Source: Alphaproteobacteria bacterium
Lineage (GTDB): Bacteria > Pseudomonadota > Alphaproteobacteria > RS24
Assembly: GCA_022426245.1 (NCBI GenBank)
Contig: JAKMDW010000050.1
Coordinates: forward strand, 1-40,282
Reading direction: 5' to 3'
DNA: 40,282 nucleotides
Shown: positions 6,997-16,014 of the stretch, one piece after another
Layout: the number at the start of each line of letters is the position of its first letter
Numbering within the stretch: position 1 is the stretch's first letter
The notes under the pieces: model-generated
Seen by the model: only the letters and a program-made list of their open reading frames with translations
The model's database searches: none
What the model was told of the DNA's origin: nothing
Translations under genes and position numbers: made by a program

Positions 6997-7566
6997 ATGA
7001 AAAAACAAAAACCCTCTCTGTTTAAAACACCTCGTCTGGGTGACGCGCTATTGCTGGTTCTCCTCGGCATGGTTCTCCTCGGCTTCCCCCTCCTCTCTGC
7101 CTCGGCACAAGAGTTTACCAAACCCGATGACAACCAACTCAAACAAATGCTGACACCATTGCAATATGCCGTCACCCAGAACGATAAAACCGAACCGCCT
7201 TATCGCAATCCTTTTTGGGATGAAAAAGCGCCCGGCATTTATGTCGATGTCGTTTCGGGTGAGGCTTTGTTTTCTTCACTGGATAAATATGACAGCGGCA
7301 CGGGCTGGCCCAGCTTCACCCGCCCGCTTGAAGCGCGCTCCATTGTTGAGCGCAATGACTGGAAATTATTTGTGAAGCGCATTGAGGTGCGATCCAAACT
7401 TGCTGACAGCCATTTGGGTCATGTGTTTGACGACGGTCCGGCACCGACGGGTTTGCGTTATTGCCTTAATTCGGCGGCACTGCGTTTTGTGCCTTTGGCC
7501 GATATGGAAAAACAGGGCTATGGCAAATATCTGCCGGCCTTTGAAAATGCGGGCTTCAAACTCTAA
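6997..7566 (+). CDS. msrB: Exported peptide-methionine (R)-S-oxide reductase
   Basis: This 189-residue MsrB reduces methionine-R-sulfoxide in proteins. A lysine-rich N-terminus and hydrophobic stretch (residues 14-33) ending SASA before QE predict a signal peptide cut after A37, so it acts in the periplasm. The catalytic core is intact: SGTGWPSF (100-107), [10 protein letters not shown] (139-148) and RYCLNSAAL with catalytic C156. C156 is the only cysteine. Both CxxC zinc pairs of typical MsrB are missing, and there is no resolving cysteine, so regeneration must come directly from a thiol partner. The nearby ccdA could supply periplasmic reductant, but that link is inference. Confidence 0.92.
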   Translation: MKKQKPSLFKTPRLGDALLLVLLGMVLLGFPLLSASAQEFTKPDDNQLKQMLTPLQYAVTQNDKTEPPYRNPFWDEKAPGIYVDVVSGEALFSSLDKYDSGTGWPSFTRPLEARSIVERNDWKLFVKRIEVRSKLADSHLGHVFDDGPAPTGLRYCLNSAALRFVPLADMEKQGYGKYLPAFENAGFKL

Positions 7567-7577
7567 TCGAACTGTTA

Positions 7578-8483
7578 TTAGGCGGCTTCAATCCGCTCGA
7601 TAATTTCAGCGCGCACCAAATCAGGCACTTCCATTGGCAGGAAGTGCGACGTGCCATCAACCACTGAAATCTTCTTATCAACGGCCAGCGCCTCAAACGG
7701 ATGATGGGTGCGCGTGGTCGAACCATATTCGGCGGTCAATAAAGTAAACGGGGCCCTCAAACGGCGAATGAAACCATCGCAATTTAATTGCGGCCCTTTG
7801 AAATTGGCAGCCTCCCAATGCGGCGCGCAAGCCAGTTTGACGCGATTCACGCCATTCACCCCATCATCATTGTCCAAAACCCCGCCCTCGACATAAGCGT
7901 CCAAAAACCCGTCGCCCCAGCTGGCGAAAGCACCACGCCCGAAATAGGCGGATTTAATCTTTTCTTTATTCGGCCATTCGGCGCGTCTTTTGGCCGCCAT
8001 TTTGGCCAATTCCAAACCGCCATGCTTGCCGGTGATTTTGGCCATCAAATAGACCAGTGGGCCGATGCGCGGCACGATGACCGGGTCGGCCAATACCAAA
8101 CCGGCTACCAAATCGGGGCGCTCTGCGGCGGCAAAAATACTGCTGAACCCGCCCATGGAATGACCGCCCAACCAGATTTTACGGCCATGTTTTTCGGCCA
8201 ATTGTTCAACCAGCGCGATGAGGTCGCGGCCATAAATATCCCAACCGGTCATTTTCTTTGGCTCAGCAGTGAGCGTGCTCAGACCGTGACCGCGCGCATC
8301 CCATGCATAAACATCAAACTGCGCCGCCAGCGGCGACAGCAATGGGTCATACGTGCGCCCGTTAAAACCATTGGCATGCGCCCAGTGCAAAACCGGTCGG
8401 TCGGCGACCTCATTGTGCCACTGATAAAGCGACACGGTGCCGGAATGATCATGCGGTAAAGCGATTTGGCTGTGTTGAAACAT
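7578..8483 (-). CDS. Alpha/beta hydrolase
   Basis: This 301-residue alpha/beta-fold hydrolase starts at the ATG at 8483, which follows an AAGAGG ribosome site; a longer frame to 8531 is less likely. The triad is visible: nucleophile S109 in GGHSMGG, an acid near TAEYG, and H280 in GTSHFLP. HWAHANGFNG near residues 33-42 forms the oxyanion region. There is no signal peptide, so it is cytoplasmic. Family members act on esters, epoxides, haloacids or lactones, and the substrate cannot be read from the sequence. It converges on msrB, with stop codons 11 bp apart, and is divergent from the TauE gene across a 190-bp promoter region. Confidence 0.88.
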   Translation of the reverse strand: MFQHSQIALPHDHSGTVSLYQWHNEVADRPVLHWAHANGFNGRTYDPLLSPLAAQFDVYAWDARGHGLSTLTAEPKKMTGWDIYGRDLIALVEQLAEKHGRKIWLGGHSMGGFSSIFAAAERPDLVAGLVLADPVIVPRIGPLVYLMAKITGKHGGLELAKMAAKRRAEWPNKEKIKSAYFGRGAFASWGDGFLDAYVEGGVLDNDDGVNGVNRVKLACAPHWEAANFKGPQLNCDGFIRRLRAPFTLLTAEYGSTTRTHHPFEALAVDKKISVVDGTSHFLPMEVPDLVRAEIIERIEAA

Positions 8484-8673
8484 AGTTTTTTCCTCTTGCG
8501 GGGAATATGCATCAGCCGAACGAAAAGGCAAGGAAATGGACAGAATATGGCAAATAAGTCACGCCGGTGTGGCGGCGGTTTGCTAGGCAAAATGGCGATA
8601 ATATGCTACGCCGAGCGTTAAGTCGGTTTTACCCACCAAAACCACTCGGCAAGTCGCGAAAGGCTCAGCTCAT

Positions 8674-9612
8674 ATGCAAATCTATCTGCCCATCGCAGAA
8701 ATGAGTGCCAACATCATGACCCTTATCGGCATGGGTGGTTTGGTCGGTTTCATGTCGGGCATGTTTGGTGTGGGCGGCGGTTTTTTGATGACACCCTTAT
8801 TGATTTTCATCGGTGTGCCTCCGGCCGTTGCCGTGGCCAGCGAGGCCAATCAAATTGTCGCCTCTTCGGTTTCCGGCGGGCTGGCCTATTGGCAACGTCG
8901 CGCCATTGATGTGCCAATGGGGCTGATTTTAATGTCCGGCGGTTTGGCCGGTTCTTATAGCGGCGTGCAAATTTTCAAAGCTCTGCGCGCGCAGGGCCAA
9001 GTCGACCTGCTTATCTCGCTATCTTATGTATTGTTTTTATCGGTCATCGGCTTGCTGATGTTGCGCGAGAGCATTCAAGCGCTAAATGCGCGCCGCAAAG
9101 GCAATCCGGTGCGCGCGCGTCGGCCCGGTCAGCATAGCTGGATTTTGGGTCTGCCCTTTCGCATGCGCTTCCGGCGCTCAAAACTTTATATCAGCGTCAT
9201 TCCGCCGATTATTATCGGCTTTTTTGTCGGCATGATGTCGGCAATTATGGGGGTTGGCGGCGGCTTTATCATGGTGCCCGCCATGATTTATATTCTGCGC
9301 ATGCCGACCAATGTGGTCATTGGCACATCTTTGTTTCAAATCATCTTCGTCACCGCCTCGGTAACGGTTTTTCATGCGGTGGAAAACCAGACATTGGATA
9401 TTGTGCTGGCGGTCTTGCTGATGATTGGCGGCGTCATTGGCGCACAAATCGGCGCATATGTCGGGCAGCGATTGCAGGGCGAACAATTACGCGCCCTGCT
9501 GGCGATTATTGTATTGGCGGTCGGCGCAAGGCTGTTCTTCGATTTGATTATTGAGCCGCAAGAGCTGTATTCGATGACGCCTCTCACTCCGGTTTTGGAG
9601 GACGCCCAATAA
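8674..9612 (+). CDS. TauE/SafE family sulfite/organosulfur exporter
   Basis: This 312-residue permease has two halves, each with the glycine-rich signature MFGVGGGFLMTP (about 28-40) and IMGVGGGFIMVP (about 187-200), giving about eight membrane helices around a basic cytoplasmic loop (150-170). The family moves small sulfur-containing or organic anions such as sulfite or sulfoacetate across the inner membrane. The N-terminus MQIYLPIAEMS matches the form I associate with the alphaproteobacterial subgroup, which supports the first ATG. Its stop overlaps the start of the next gene by one base, so the two are translationally coupled. Coupling to a TIGR02186 protein and CcdA suggests a link to sulfur or thiol chemistry. 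Confidence 0.9.
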   Translation: MQIYLPIAEMSANIMTLIGMGGLVGFMSGMFGVGGGFLMTPLLIFIGVPPAVAVASEANQIVASSVSGGLAYWQRRAIDVPMGLILMSGGLAGSYSGVQIFKALRAQGQVDLLISLSYVLFLSVIGLLMLRESIQALNARRKGNPVRARRPGQHSWILGLPFRMRFRRSKLYISVIPPIIIGFFVGMMSAIMGVGGGFIMVPAMIYILRMPTNVVIGTSLFQIIFVTASVTVFHAVENQTLDIVLAVLLMIGGVIGAQIGAYVGQRLQGEQLRALLAIIVLAVGARLFFDLIIEPQELYSMTPLTPVLEDAQ

Positions 9613-10370
9613 TGACCAAGCGTCCCCTTATCATCTTTTGCTTGCTGGCCATGTTTGTTGCACCGGTCGCGCGGGCCAATGTGCTGGTCACTGATTTATC
9701 CAAAGACCAAATTTCCATTCGCGGCGATTTTGCCGGTGAAACCCTGCTGCTATTCGGTGCGATTGACCCCAATCCCCATGGGGCCATTGACGGGGTGGTG
9801 GTGGTGTTGCGCGGGCCCGGTGAAAATATCATGCTGCGCAAAAAGCGAAAAACCCTCGGCATATGGGTCAATCAAACGGCCTATCCCATGGGGCCATTGC
9901 CCGGCTTTTTGGCAACCGTCAGTTCCGCGCCACTGGCTGATTTCATTCCCGATGAAGAAAGACGCCTGCTCAATATCGGTGCCGATAAATTGCAGGCCAA
10001 TATGCTGAGCGGCACGCCATCAGATGAAGAGCAGCGCGCTGCGCTGGCCGCATTTATTCGCCTTAAACAAAAAGACCGGCTATTTGCCGAAAACGCGCAA
10101 GCCGTCGAGATTATCGATGACCGCTTGTTCCGCGCCGAGATAAACCTGCCTGCGGGCATGCCGGTCGGTCGTTATGTCACTGAGTTTTTTGCTTTCAAAA
10201 ACGGCCGCGTCGTCGGCTATCGCACCGGCGAATTACCGGTTGATATTGTCGGCGCCGGACACATATTGGGAGAGGCGGCGCATAAACAATCGCTGCTTTA
10301 CGGCCTTTCAGGCGTCGCTTTGGCGGTGTTTATGGGCTGGGGTGTGGCAGCAATTTTCAGACGCAGATAG
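9612..10370 (+). CDS. Alph_Pro_TM / TIGR02186 family protein of unknown function
   Basis: This 252-residue protein has an N-terminal signal (residues 4-22, cut near ARA before NV), a periplasmic domain of about 200 residues, and one C-terminal membrane helix (about 228-248) ending in FRRR. This matches the alphaproteobacterial conserved family TIGR02186 (PF09608), whose function I believe is unknown. Visible conserved features are ISIRGDFAGETLLLFGA near residues 34-50 and VVLRGPGE. It has no cysteine after the signal peptide, so it is not itself a thiol enzyme. It overlaps the TauE gene by one base, and ccdA starts 9 bp after it. Confidence 0.85.
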   Translation: MTKRPLIIFCLLAMFVAPVARANVLVTDLSKDQISIRGDFAGETLLLFGAIDPNPHGAIDGVVVVLRGPGENIMLRKKRKTLGIWVNQTAYPMGPLPGFLATVSSAPLADFIPDEERRLLNIGADKLQANMLSGTPSDEEQRAALAAFIRLKQKDRLFAENAQAVEIIDDRLFRAEINLPAGMPVGRYVTEFFAFKNGRVVGYRTGELPVDIVGAGHILGEAAHKQSLLYGLSGVALAVFMGWGVAAIFRRR

Positions 10371-10379
10371 AAGATTATT

Positions 10380-11132
10380 ATGGATGGATTTCTGGCTTCG
10401 GCCCTTGCGGCTTTTTTCGGCGGCGCGCTGAGTTTTCTCTCGCCCTGCGTGTTACCGCTTGTCCCCGGCTATCTTTGCTTTGCCGCCGGATTGCAATTTT
10501 CAGAACTGAGCGAGCTTGATAAAAAAGGCGAAGCGACGGCGCGTATCCTGCCCGGGGCATTGGCTTTTGTCGGCGGTTTTTCTGCCGTGTTTATCGCTTT
10601 GGGTGCCGGCGCGGCGGCGATAAATCCGCTGCTCATCGCTTATCAGGCAGAGCTGGCTTATATCGCCGGTGCGGCCATTATTATTCTCGGCCTGCATGTC
10701 GGTGAGCTTATCCATATTCCATTTTTGGCCCGCGAGGCACGGCTGCAAGACAATCAGTCGGTCGCCAATTCACGCGCGCCCCTCATCGCCGCCTTTATTA
10801 TGGGGCTGGCTTTTGCCTTTGGCTGGACCCCGTGCATCGGGCCGATTTTGGCGACCATATTGGCGCTCGCCGCAGCGCGCGACAGCCTCGGGGAGGGCGT
10901 GGGCTTATTGGCGATTTATGCCGCTGGACTTGGCTTGCCGTTTATTCTCGCAGCTTTGGGGGCTGGGCGTTTTCTGGCCGCCAGTCAAAGCATCAAACGC
11001 AATATGGTCTGGGTGACACGCGGCGCCGGCGCACTGCTGGTCGGCACGGGCGCCCTTATTATGGCGGGCAGCTTGCAAAGCATTGCCAGCTATTTGCTCG
11101 ACTGGTTTCCGTTCATGGCAACGCTGGGCTAG
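10380..11132 (+). CDS. ccdA: CcdA-type thiol-disulfide transmembrane electron transporter
   Basis: This 250-residue protein has six likely membrane helices and the DsbD/CcdA signature. Cysteines in LSPCVLPLVPGYLC (C23, C33) and GWTPCIGP (C152) include the redox pair C23-C152 that carries reducing power from cytoplasmic thioredoxin to periplasmic thiol proteins, for example apocytochrome c maturation factors. It has no fused periplasmic thioredoxin domain, so it is the short CcdA type. It lies 9 bp after the TIGR02186 gene and 3 bp before the DUF3429 gene. No cytochrome c maturation gene is in the window. The partner may be another periplasmic thiol protein; the exported MsrB 3 kb away is one possibility. 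Confidence 0.92.
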   Translation: MDGFLASALAAFFGGALSFLSPCVLPLVPGYLCFAAGLQFSELSELDKKGEATARILPGALAFVGGFSAVFIALGAGAAAINPLLIAYQAELAYIAGAAIIILGLHVGELIHIPFLAREARLQDNQSVANSRAPLIAAFIMGLAFAFGWTPCIGPILATILALAAARDSLGEGVGLLAIYAAGLGLPFILAALGAGRFLAASQSIKRNMVWVTRGAGALLVGTGALIMAGSLQSIASYLLDWFPFMATLG

Positions 11133-11135
11133 CGC

Positions 11136-11627
11136 ATGATGGATTTTGCAAAACGCTTGCAAGCCGTGCCGCCGATAGCGCTGACGCTTGGCCTGTTAGG
11201 GCTCATCCCGTTCATCACTGGCGGTGTTGGTATTTGGCTGGCCGGCTTGGGTGATTTGCGTTTCGCCCTACCGCTGATTGTCATCGCCTATGGCTGTTTG
11301 ATTGCCAGCTTTCTCGGCGGTGTGCGCTGGGGTGCTGCCATGCAGAATGATATGCAGAATGATGCACAAAATACCGAAAGCGCAAAACTAACGCGCCATT
11401 TGGTGATGGCGATTGTCCCGACACTCATCGCGCTGGTCGCCTTCATGCTGCCACTGCCGCAAGCCTTCACCCTGTTGATTATCCTGTTCATCGCGCAAGC
11501 CGTGCTCGACATTAACAGCACCCATCAGGGCGATATGGCTGCATGGTATGCGCCGCTACGGATGCTGCTGACGGCAGCCGCCGGTCTGTCCATGACATCT
11601 TTATTGGTGCACGCGCTGACCCATTAG
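11136..11627 (+). CDS. DUF3429 membrane protein
   Basis: This 163-residue protein has about five membrane helices and the DUF3429 pattern: GLLGLIPF near the N-terminus, then IAYGCLIASFLGGVRWGAAM (residues 48-67). The function of the family is unknown to me. A loop after WGAAM contains a duplicated MQND unit from a 12-bp DNA repeat (11340-11363), so loop length is probably variable between strains. It follows ccdA by 3 bp (ATG at 11136 or 11139) and ends 20 bp from the convergent PdeM gene. Confidence 0.82.
   Translation: MMDFAKRLQAVPPIALTLGLLGLIPFITGGVGIWLAGLGDLRFALPLIVIAYGCLIASFLGGVRWGAAMQNDMQNDAQNTESAKLTRHLVMAIVPTLIALVAFMLPLPQAFTLLIILFIAQAVLDINSTHQGDMAAWYAPLRMLLTAAAGLSMTSLLVHALTH
11340..11372 (+). 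repeat. 12-bp tandem duplication inside the DUF3429 gene
   Basis: ATGCAGAATGAT occurs twice in a row (11340-11351, 11352-11363) and is followed by a degenerate third unit. The repeat keeps the frame and adds MQND to a cytoplasmic or periplasmic loop. Confidence 0.8.
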
Positions 11628-11647
11628 ATTTTAATGCGAGCGGCAAG

Positions 11648-12361
11648 CTAGCGCGGGCGATCGGGCAATAATCGTTTCGGCTCGACCACCGCAAGGCGCG
11701 CCGTGCCGAGCATAATCGCCTCATAGGCCGCCCCATTTAGAAGGCCGTCAAACGCCGCGTCCCGAATATTCAGACTGCCGGTCAGTGCGCCAAAAGCCGG
11801 TAAAATAGCGCGCCCGCCATCATGCACAAAACACCGTAATCTGAGGCTGCGCCCGCGCTGTCGCAATTTGGCGCATGGGTGCAAATGACCTGCCAATTCA
11901 CCGGGCTCAAACCCGTCATCACGCGCCAATGGCTCGTGACGCATCACCAATGCGCCATCGCCCACAACGCGAAAAACCGCAAAGGCTTCGCCCGCCAAAC
12001 CCAGCGGCGGGGTCGGGTCATGATTGCCGGTCACCCATACGGTGTCGACCGATGCTGCCAATTTTGCCAGCGCATCACGGTCGCGCGGGCTCATGCGCGT
12101 CGGCCACTCATCATCGTGAAACGCGTCCCCCAAAGACACAAACCGCGTCGGTTGATAGGTTTGAAACGCCGCCGCCAAACGCTGCAAAGTGGCCGCCGTA
12201 TCGTAAGGCGGCAAGGCGACGCCGCGCGCGGCAAAGGCCGAGGCTTTTTCAAAATGCAAATCTGCGACAATCAGCATGTCTTGGTCGGGCCAATAAATCG
12301 CGCCCGATAAATCAGCAATCAGACGCGCGCCATTCATGGTGAATTCATATTGCGTCTGCAT
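11648..12361 (-). CDS. pdeM: Ligase-associated DNA damage response endonuclease PdeM
   Basis: This 237-residue calcineurin-like metallophosphoesterase has its metal-binding motifs in order: D34-L-H36 in VADLHFEK, GDAFHDD (78-84), GNHDP (112-116), H142 in RHEP, and GHLHP (158-162). It belongs to the ligase-associated DNA damage response set, in which a nuclease, an Lhr-like helicase and an ATP-dependent DNA ligase are usually encoded together. Here it overlaps the end of the helicase gene by 17 bp, so the two are coupled. The ligase and exonuclease partners are not in the window. It acts in the cytoplasm, probably trimming DNA ends; that substrate is inferred from context. Confidence 0.88.
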   Translation of the reverse strand: MQTQYEFTMNGARLIADLSGAIYWPDQDMLIVADLHFEKASAFAARGVALPPYDTAATLQRLAAAFQTYQPTRFVSLGDAFHDDEWPTRMSPRDRDALAKLAASVDTVWVTGNHDPTPPLGLAGEAFAVFRVVGDGALVMRHEPLARDDGFEPGELAGHLHPCAKLRQRGRSLRLRCFVHDGGRAILPAFGALTGSLNIRDAAFDGLLNGAAYEAIMLGTARLAVVEPKRLLPDRPR

Positions 12362-14873
12362 GGCCGAAACCGCTTATCCCTTCTGTCGCTTCGCGCACCA
12401 AATCATCTTGGCGTTGGCTGGCCGGTTTGGCCGCTTCGCCCAATAACTCGTCATCTGCCGTGCCGCGCACCGGTTCCTTGCCCATTTCCATCAATAAGGG
12501 CACGGCGAGCGGCGACACATGGTCGAGCCGCTTGAGCAGTAATTTGCCCTGAATACGCGCCAGCATTTGCCCCAGCCGCCCAATATCCAAAAGACCGGTC
12601 GCCGCATCGGCGCGCGCAGCCTGCAATAAAATATGGTCGGGTTCATAACTACGCAGCACGTCGAAAATCAAGTCAGCCGAAAACGTCACTTGCCGACCGG
12701 TTTTTTCATGGCCCGGCAGGTTTTTTTCAATCAGGCCGGAAATCATCGCGCAATCGCGGAAAGTGCGCTTCATCAGCGACGATTCATCAAGCCATGCTTC
12801 GAGGTCATCGCCCAACATATCCTCGGCAAATAAAGCCTCTAGCGTCAGTTTCTCCTGCTCAACCAGCAGGCCGATATCGCGCAAACCCCAAACGGCGAGA
12901 CCATAATCATTGGCGACAAATCCCATCGGTCGCCCGCCCATGCGCTCTAGCCGCCGCGTCAATAACATGCCCAATGTCTGATGCGCCAAACGTCCCTCAA
13001 ACGGAAACGCCGTCAGATAAAACCGCGCGCCACGGGCAAAGCTCTCGACCAGCAACACGTCTTTTTCGGGCAGTGCCGAAAACGCTTGCTGCATGGCCAG
13101 CCATTGCGCCACTTGCGGGGGCAAGTCATCCCAGCTTGCCGGGTCGGATAGCATGGCGCGCACGCGTGCCGCCAAATGGGTTGAGATGGGAAACTTGCCG
13201 CCTTGATAGGTCGGCACTTTGGCGTCAACATTTCTGGCGCGCGAGACCAATGCTTCAGTGTCGCGCACAGCCTCTAACCGCAATGTCTCACCGGCAAAAA
13301 CAAATGTGTCACCGGGCGCCAAAGCGGTCAGAAAATATTCTTCCATCTCACCCAATACGCGCCCTCCCATAAGTGGGCGACGACCTTTTTTCGGGCGTGC
13401 CAGCCGCACTTTCAACATGGGCGCTTCTACAATCGTGCCAACATTCATGCGATAGCGGGTCGCCAAACGCGGATGCGCCAAGCGATAGCTGCCATTTTTT
13501 TCAACCCGCAGCCGCGCATAGCGGTCATAGCTTTTAAGCGCATAGCCCCCGGTCGCGACAAATTCCAGAACGCGGTCAAAAACCCCGCGCGGCAAATCAT
13601 GATAGGGCGCGGCGCAACATATTTCTGCGTAAAGCGCATCGGGCGCAAACGGTGCGTGGCAGGCCGTGCCGAAAATATGCTGCGCCAAAACATCAAGCCC
13701 GCCAGTGCGCAACATCGCGCCATCTTGCTCACCGGCGGTAACACTTTCGCGCGCCGCCTTGCACTCTAAAACCTCAAACCGGTTGGACGGCACTAAAAGC
13801 GCAGACGAAGCTTCGTCAAAACGGTGATTGGCGCGGCCAATGCGTTGCGCCAATCGGCTCGCCCCTTTCGGCGCACCGACATGAATGACCAAATCAACCG
13901 CGCCCCAATCAATGCCCAAATCCAGCGTCGAGGTGCACACCACGGCGCGCAATTGCCCCGCCGCCATCGCCGCCTCAACCTTGCGCCGCCGCTCAGGCGC
14001 TAGGGAGCCATGATGCAAAGCAATCTCCAGCCCTTCATCATTCATCGCCCATAATTCACGAAACACCATTTCGGCTTGCGAGCGCGTATTGACGAAAACC
14101 AAACTTGTATCGGCGGTTTTAATGGCCGCCAGCACATCGCCCATGGCGTGGCGCGCCGTATGACTGCCCCAGGGCAGGCGCTCTTTTGTGTCGAGAATAG
14201 ACAATGCAGGCGGCGCGCCCGCTTTGCCCTCAATCAGCACAGCCTCCTCGTCACCGTTTTTTTGCGGCGTTAAAAACCGGCGCAGTGCCTCTTTATCGGC
14301 AACCGTTGCCGACAGGCCGAGCCGCTTGGCGGACGGCGCTAAAGTCGCCAGACGCGCCAGCCCGAGCGACAATAAATCACCGCGCTTATTGGGCGCGAGC
14401 GCGTGCAATTCATCAATAATCACCGTGTCCAAATCGGCAAAATAATCCGCCGCTTCGGGCCAGCTCAGCATCAGCGCCAACTGCTCCGGCGTGGTCAATA
14501 AAATATCGGGCGGGTCGGTTTTCTGGCGGGTTTTTCGATTTTGCGGCGTGTCCCCGCTGCGCGTTTCAATGCGCATATCAAGACCAAGCTCGTCTACCGG
14601 CAATAAAAGATTGCGCTGAATATCCACCGCCAGCGCCTTTAGGGGTGACATGTATAGAGTGTGCAGCTTGGCGCGTGAACCGGAGCGCACCAGAGCCTCC
14701 AGACTGGGCATAAAACCGGCCAGCGTTTTACCGCCGCCGGTCGGCGCAATCAGCAGGGCATCATGGCCGGATTTCGCAGCCTGCCAAAACGCCAATTGAT
14801 GCGCGCGCGGCTGCCATTTTCGGGCGCGAAACCAACCGTCAAATTGCGGCGACAAGTCAAACCTATCGGGCAT
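12345..14873 (-). CDS. Ligase-associated DNA damage response DEXH-box helicase (Lhr-like)
   Basis: This 842-residue superfamily 2 helicase shows Walker A APTGGGKT (43-50), the DELH box (154-157), the SAT motif in GLSATVAD (about 203-210), then HHGSLAPERR, STLDLGIDWG and QRIGRANHR in the second RecA-like domain. A C-terminal Lhr-type region of about 450 residues follows, and total length fits the ligase-associated subfamily rather than full Lhr (about 1500 aa). It would be an ATP-driven 3'-5' translocase acting in DNA repair together with the overlapping PdeM nuclease. It begins 36 bp after the HSL-type hydrolase gene, whose relation to DNA repair is unclear. Confidence 0.92.
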   Translation of the reverse strand: MPDRFDLSPQFDGWFRARKWQPRAHQLAFWQAAKSGHDALLIAPTGGGKTLAGFMPSLEALVRSGSRAKLHTLYMSPLKALAVDIQRNLLLPVDELGLDMRIETRSGDTPQNRKTRQKTDPPDILLTTPEQLALMLSWPEAADYFADLDTVIIDELHALAPNKRGDLLSLGLARLATLAPSAKRLGLSATVADKEALRRFLTPQKNGDEEAVLIEGKAGAPPALSILDTKERLPWGSHTARHAMGDVLAAIKTADTSLVFVNTRSQAEMVFRELWAMNDEGLEIALHHGSLAPERRRKVEAAMAAGQLRAVVCTSTLDLGIDWGAVDLVIHVGAPKGASRLAQRIGRANHRFDEASSALLVPSNRFEVLECKAARESVTAGEQDGAMLRTGGLDVLAQHIFGTACHAPFAPDALYAEICCAAPYHDLPRGVFDRVLEFVATGGYALKSYDRYARLRVEKNGSYRLAHPRLATRYRMNVGTIVEAPMLKVRLARPKKGRRPLMGGRVLGEMEEYFLTALAPGDTFVFAGETLRLEAVRDTEALVSRARNVDAKVPTYQGGKFPISTHLAARVRAMLSDPASWDDLPPQVAQWLAMQQAFSALPEKDVLLVESFARGARFYLTAFPFEGRLAHQTLGMLLTRRLERMGGRPMGFVANDYGLAVWGLRDIGLLVEQEKLTLEALFAEDMLGDDLEAWLDESSLMKRTFRDCAMISGLIEKNLPGHEKTGRQVTFSADLIFDVLRSYEPDHILLQAARADAATGLLDIGRLGQMLARIQGKLLLKRLDHVSPLAVPLLMEMGKEPVRGTADDELLGEAAKPASQRQDDLVREATEGISGFGHADAI

Positions 14874-14909
14874 GTTTCGACTATAGGCACTCGCGGTCTT
14901 TCTCGCCAG

Positions 14910-15983
14910 CTATCTACCCAAATGCGCTGCCAAGTCGCGGGCAAGCTGTCGACACGCTTTTTGCACCGGATTGGACACGCGGCCCAAACACAGAAAACTA
15001 TGGCTCAATTCGCCAAAGCAATAATGTGTTACCTGATTGCCGACAGCGGCCAGGGCCGCGGCATATTCATTACCCTGGTCGCGCACCGGGTCAAAACCGG
15101 CGGTCGCGATGATGGCGGGCGGCAGCTTTCGCAAGTTCTCATTATGCAGCGGATTGGCCCAGTCATGGTCGATATTCTTGTCATCTGGAAACACATTGGC
15201 GTTAAACATTTCCATCGTTGCGCGGCTCAAAGGAAACATTTCGGCGCAGCTTTGCATCGAGCCGGTCTCTTCAATCTTCGTGCTGACCCACGGATAGATG
15301 AGCAATTGCGCCGCCGGTTGGGCAACTTTCTCAGAAGTCCCCTCTGCAGCTTGCGCCTTGTCGCGCAAGACCTGACACATAACCGAAGAGATGAGCCCAC
15401 CGGCACTATCACCCGCCAGCGCCATGCGGCGTTTATCAATGCCCAAATGCTCCGCCTGCGCGTGCACATAATCCCAAAGCGCCAGCCCGTCTTCAATGGC
15501 GGCGGGGAAAGCGTTTTCAGGGCACAGCCGATAATCAAGCGTGATAACTTTGGCGCGACACATATCGGCCAGCAGCGAGCAAAACCAGTCATCGGTCAAG
15601 TGATGCATAATCACCAAGCCGCCCTGATGGAAAAACAATATGGCAGGGTCGGTTTGGCTTGCATGTCGCGGCTCATAAATGCGCGCTTTTAGCGTTGCCG
15701 TTTTGAGCGGCAATTCAACGTCAGAGATTTTAACCCCCCGACAGCGTGGTAGCGCAATGGCATCAAAACCGTTACCCGCCGCGCGAATTTCATCCATTGT
15801 CGGCGCTATGGCCGTCGGCGTTTCAGCCTCCGCCGCCATATTTTTGGCGCGCAAATTGGCCAATATCTGAATATTGGGGTCCATCGCATAACCATCTGCC
15901 GTGATCGGCGGGCCGGCCATTTTCTGAACCACGCCACGGGGCATTAAACGCAGAGCGCTGATAATTAGATTTTGAACACTCAC
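14910..15983 (-). CDS. HSL-family alpha/beta hydrolase (esterase/lipase)
   Basis: The frame runs to 16085, but the GTG at 15983 follows an AAGGGAG ribosome site and gives 357 residues that do not overlap the TetR gene. Motifs of the hormone-sensitive lipase family are visible: the oxyanion-hole segment FFHQGG (119-122 for HQGG; glutamine replaces the usual first glycine of HGGG), nucleophile S193 in GDSAGG, acid D298 in FDPVRDQG, and H328 in LSHSF. An N-terminal cap of about 90 residues precedes the core. It is cytoplasmic and likely cleaves short acyl esters. The TetR regulator gene lies 31 bp upstream on the same strand and may control it. Confidence 0.88.
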   Translation of the reverse strand: MSVQNLIISALRLMPRGVVQKMAGPPITADGYAMDPNIQILANLRAKNMAAEAETPTAIAPTMDEIRAAGNGFDAIALPRCRGVKISDVELPLKTATLKARIYEPRHASQTDPAILFFHQGGLVIMHHLTDDWFCSLLADMCRAKVITLDYRLCPENAFPAAIEDGLALWDYVHAQAEHLGIDKRRMALAGDSAGGLISSVMCQVLRDKAQAAEGTSEKVAQPAAQLLIYPWVSTKIEETGSMQSCAEMFPLSRATMEMFNANVFPDDKNIDHDWANPLHNENLRKLPPAIIATAGFDPVRDQGNEYAAALAAVGNQVTHYCFGELSHSFLCLGRVSNPVQKACRQLARDLAAHLGR

Positions 15984-16014
15984 CTTGTTTCTCCCTTGAG
16001 AGGGATTAGACAAT

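Noticed and set aside
13473-13769. Antisense frames over the helicase gene
   Set aside because: They are shadows of a long conserved gene with all helicase motifs intact.
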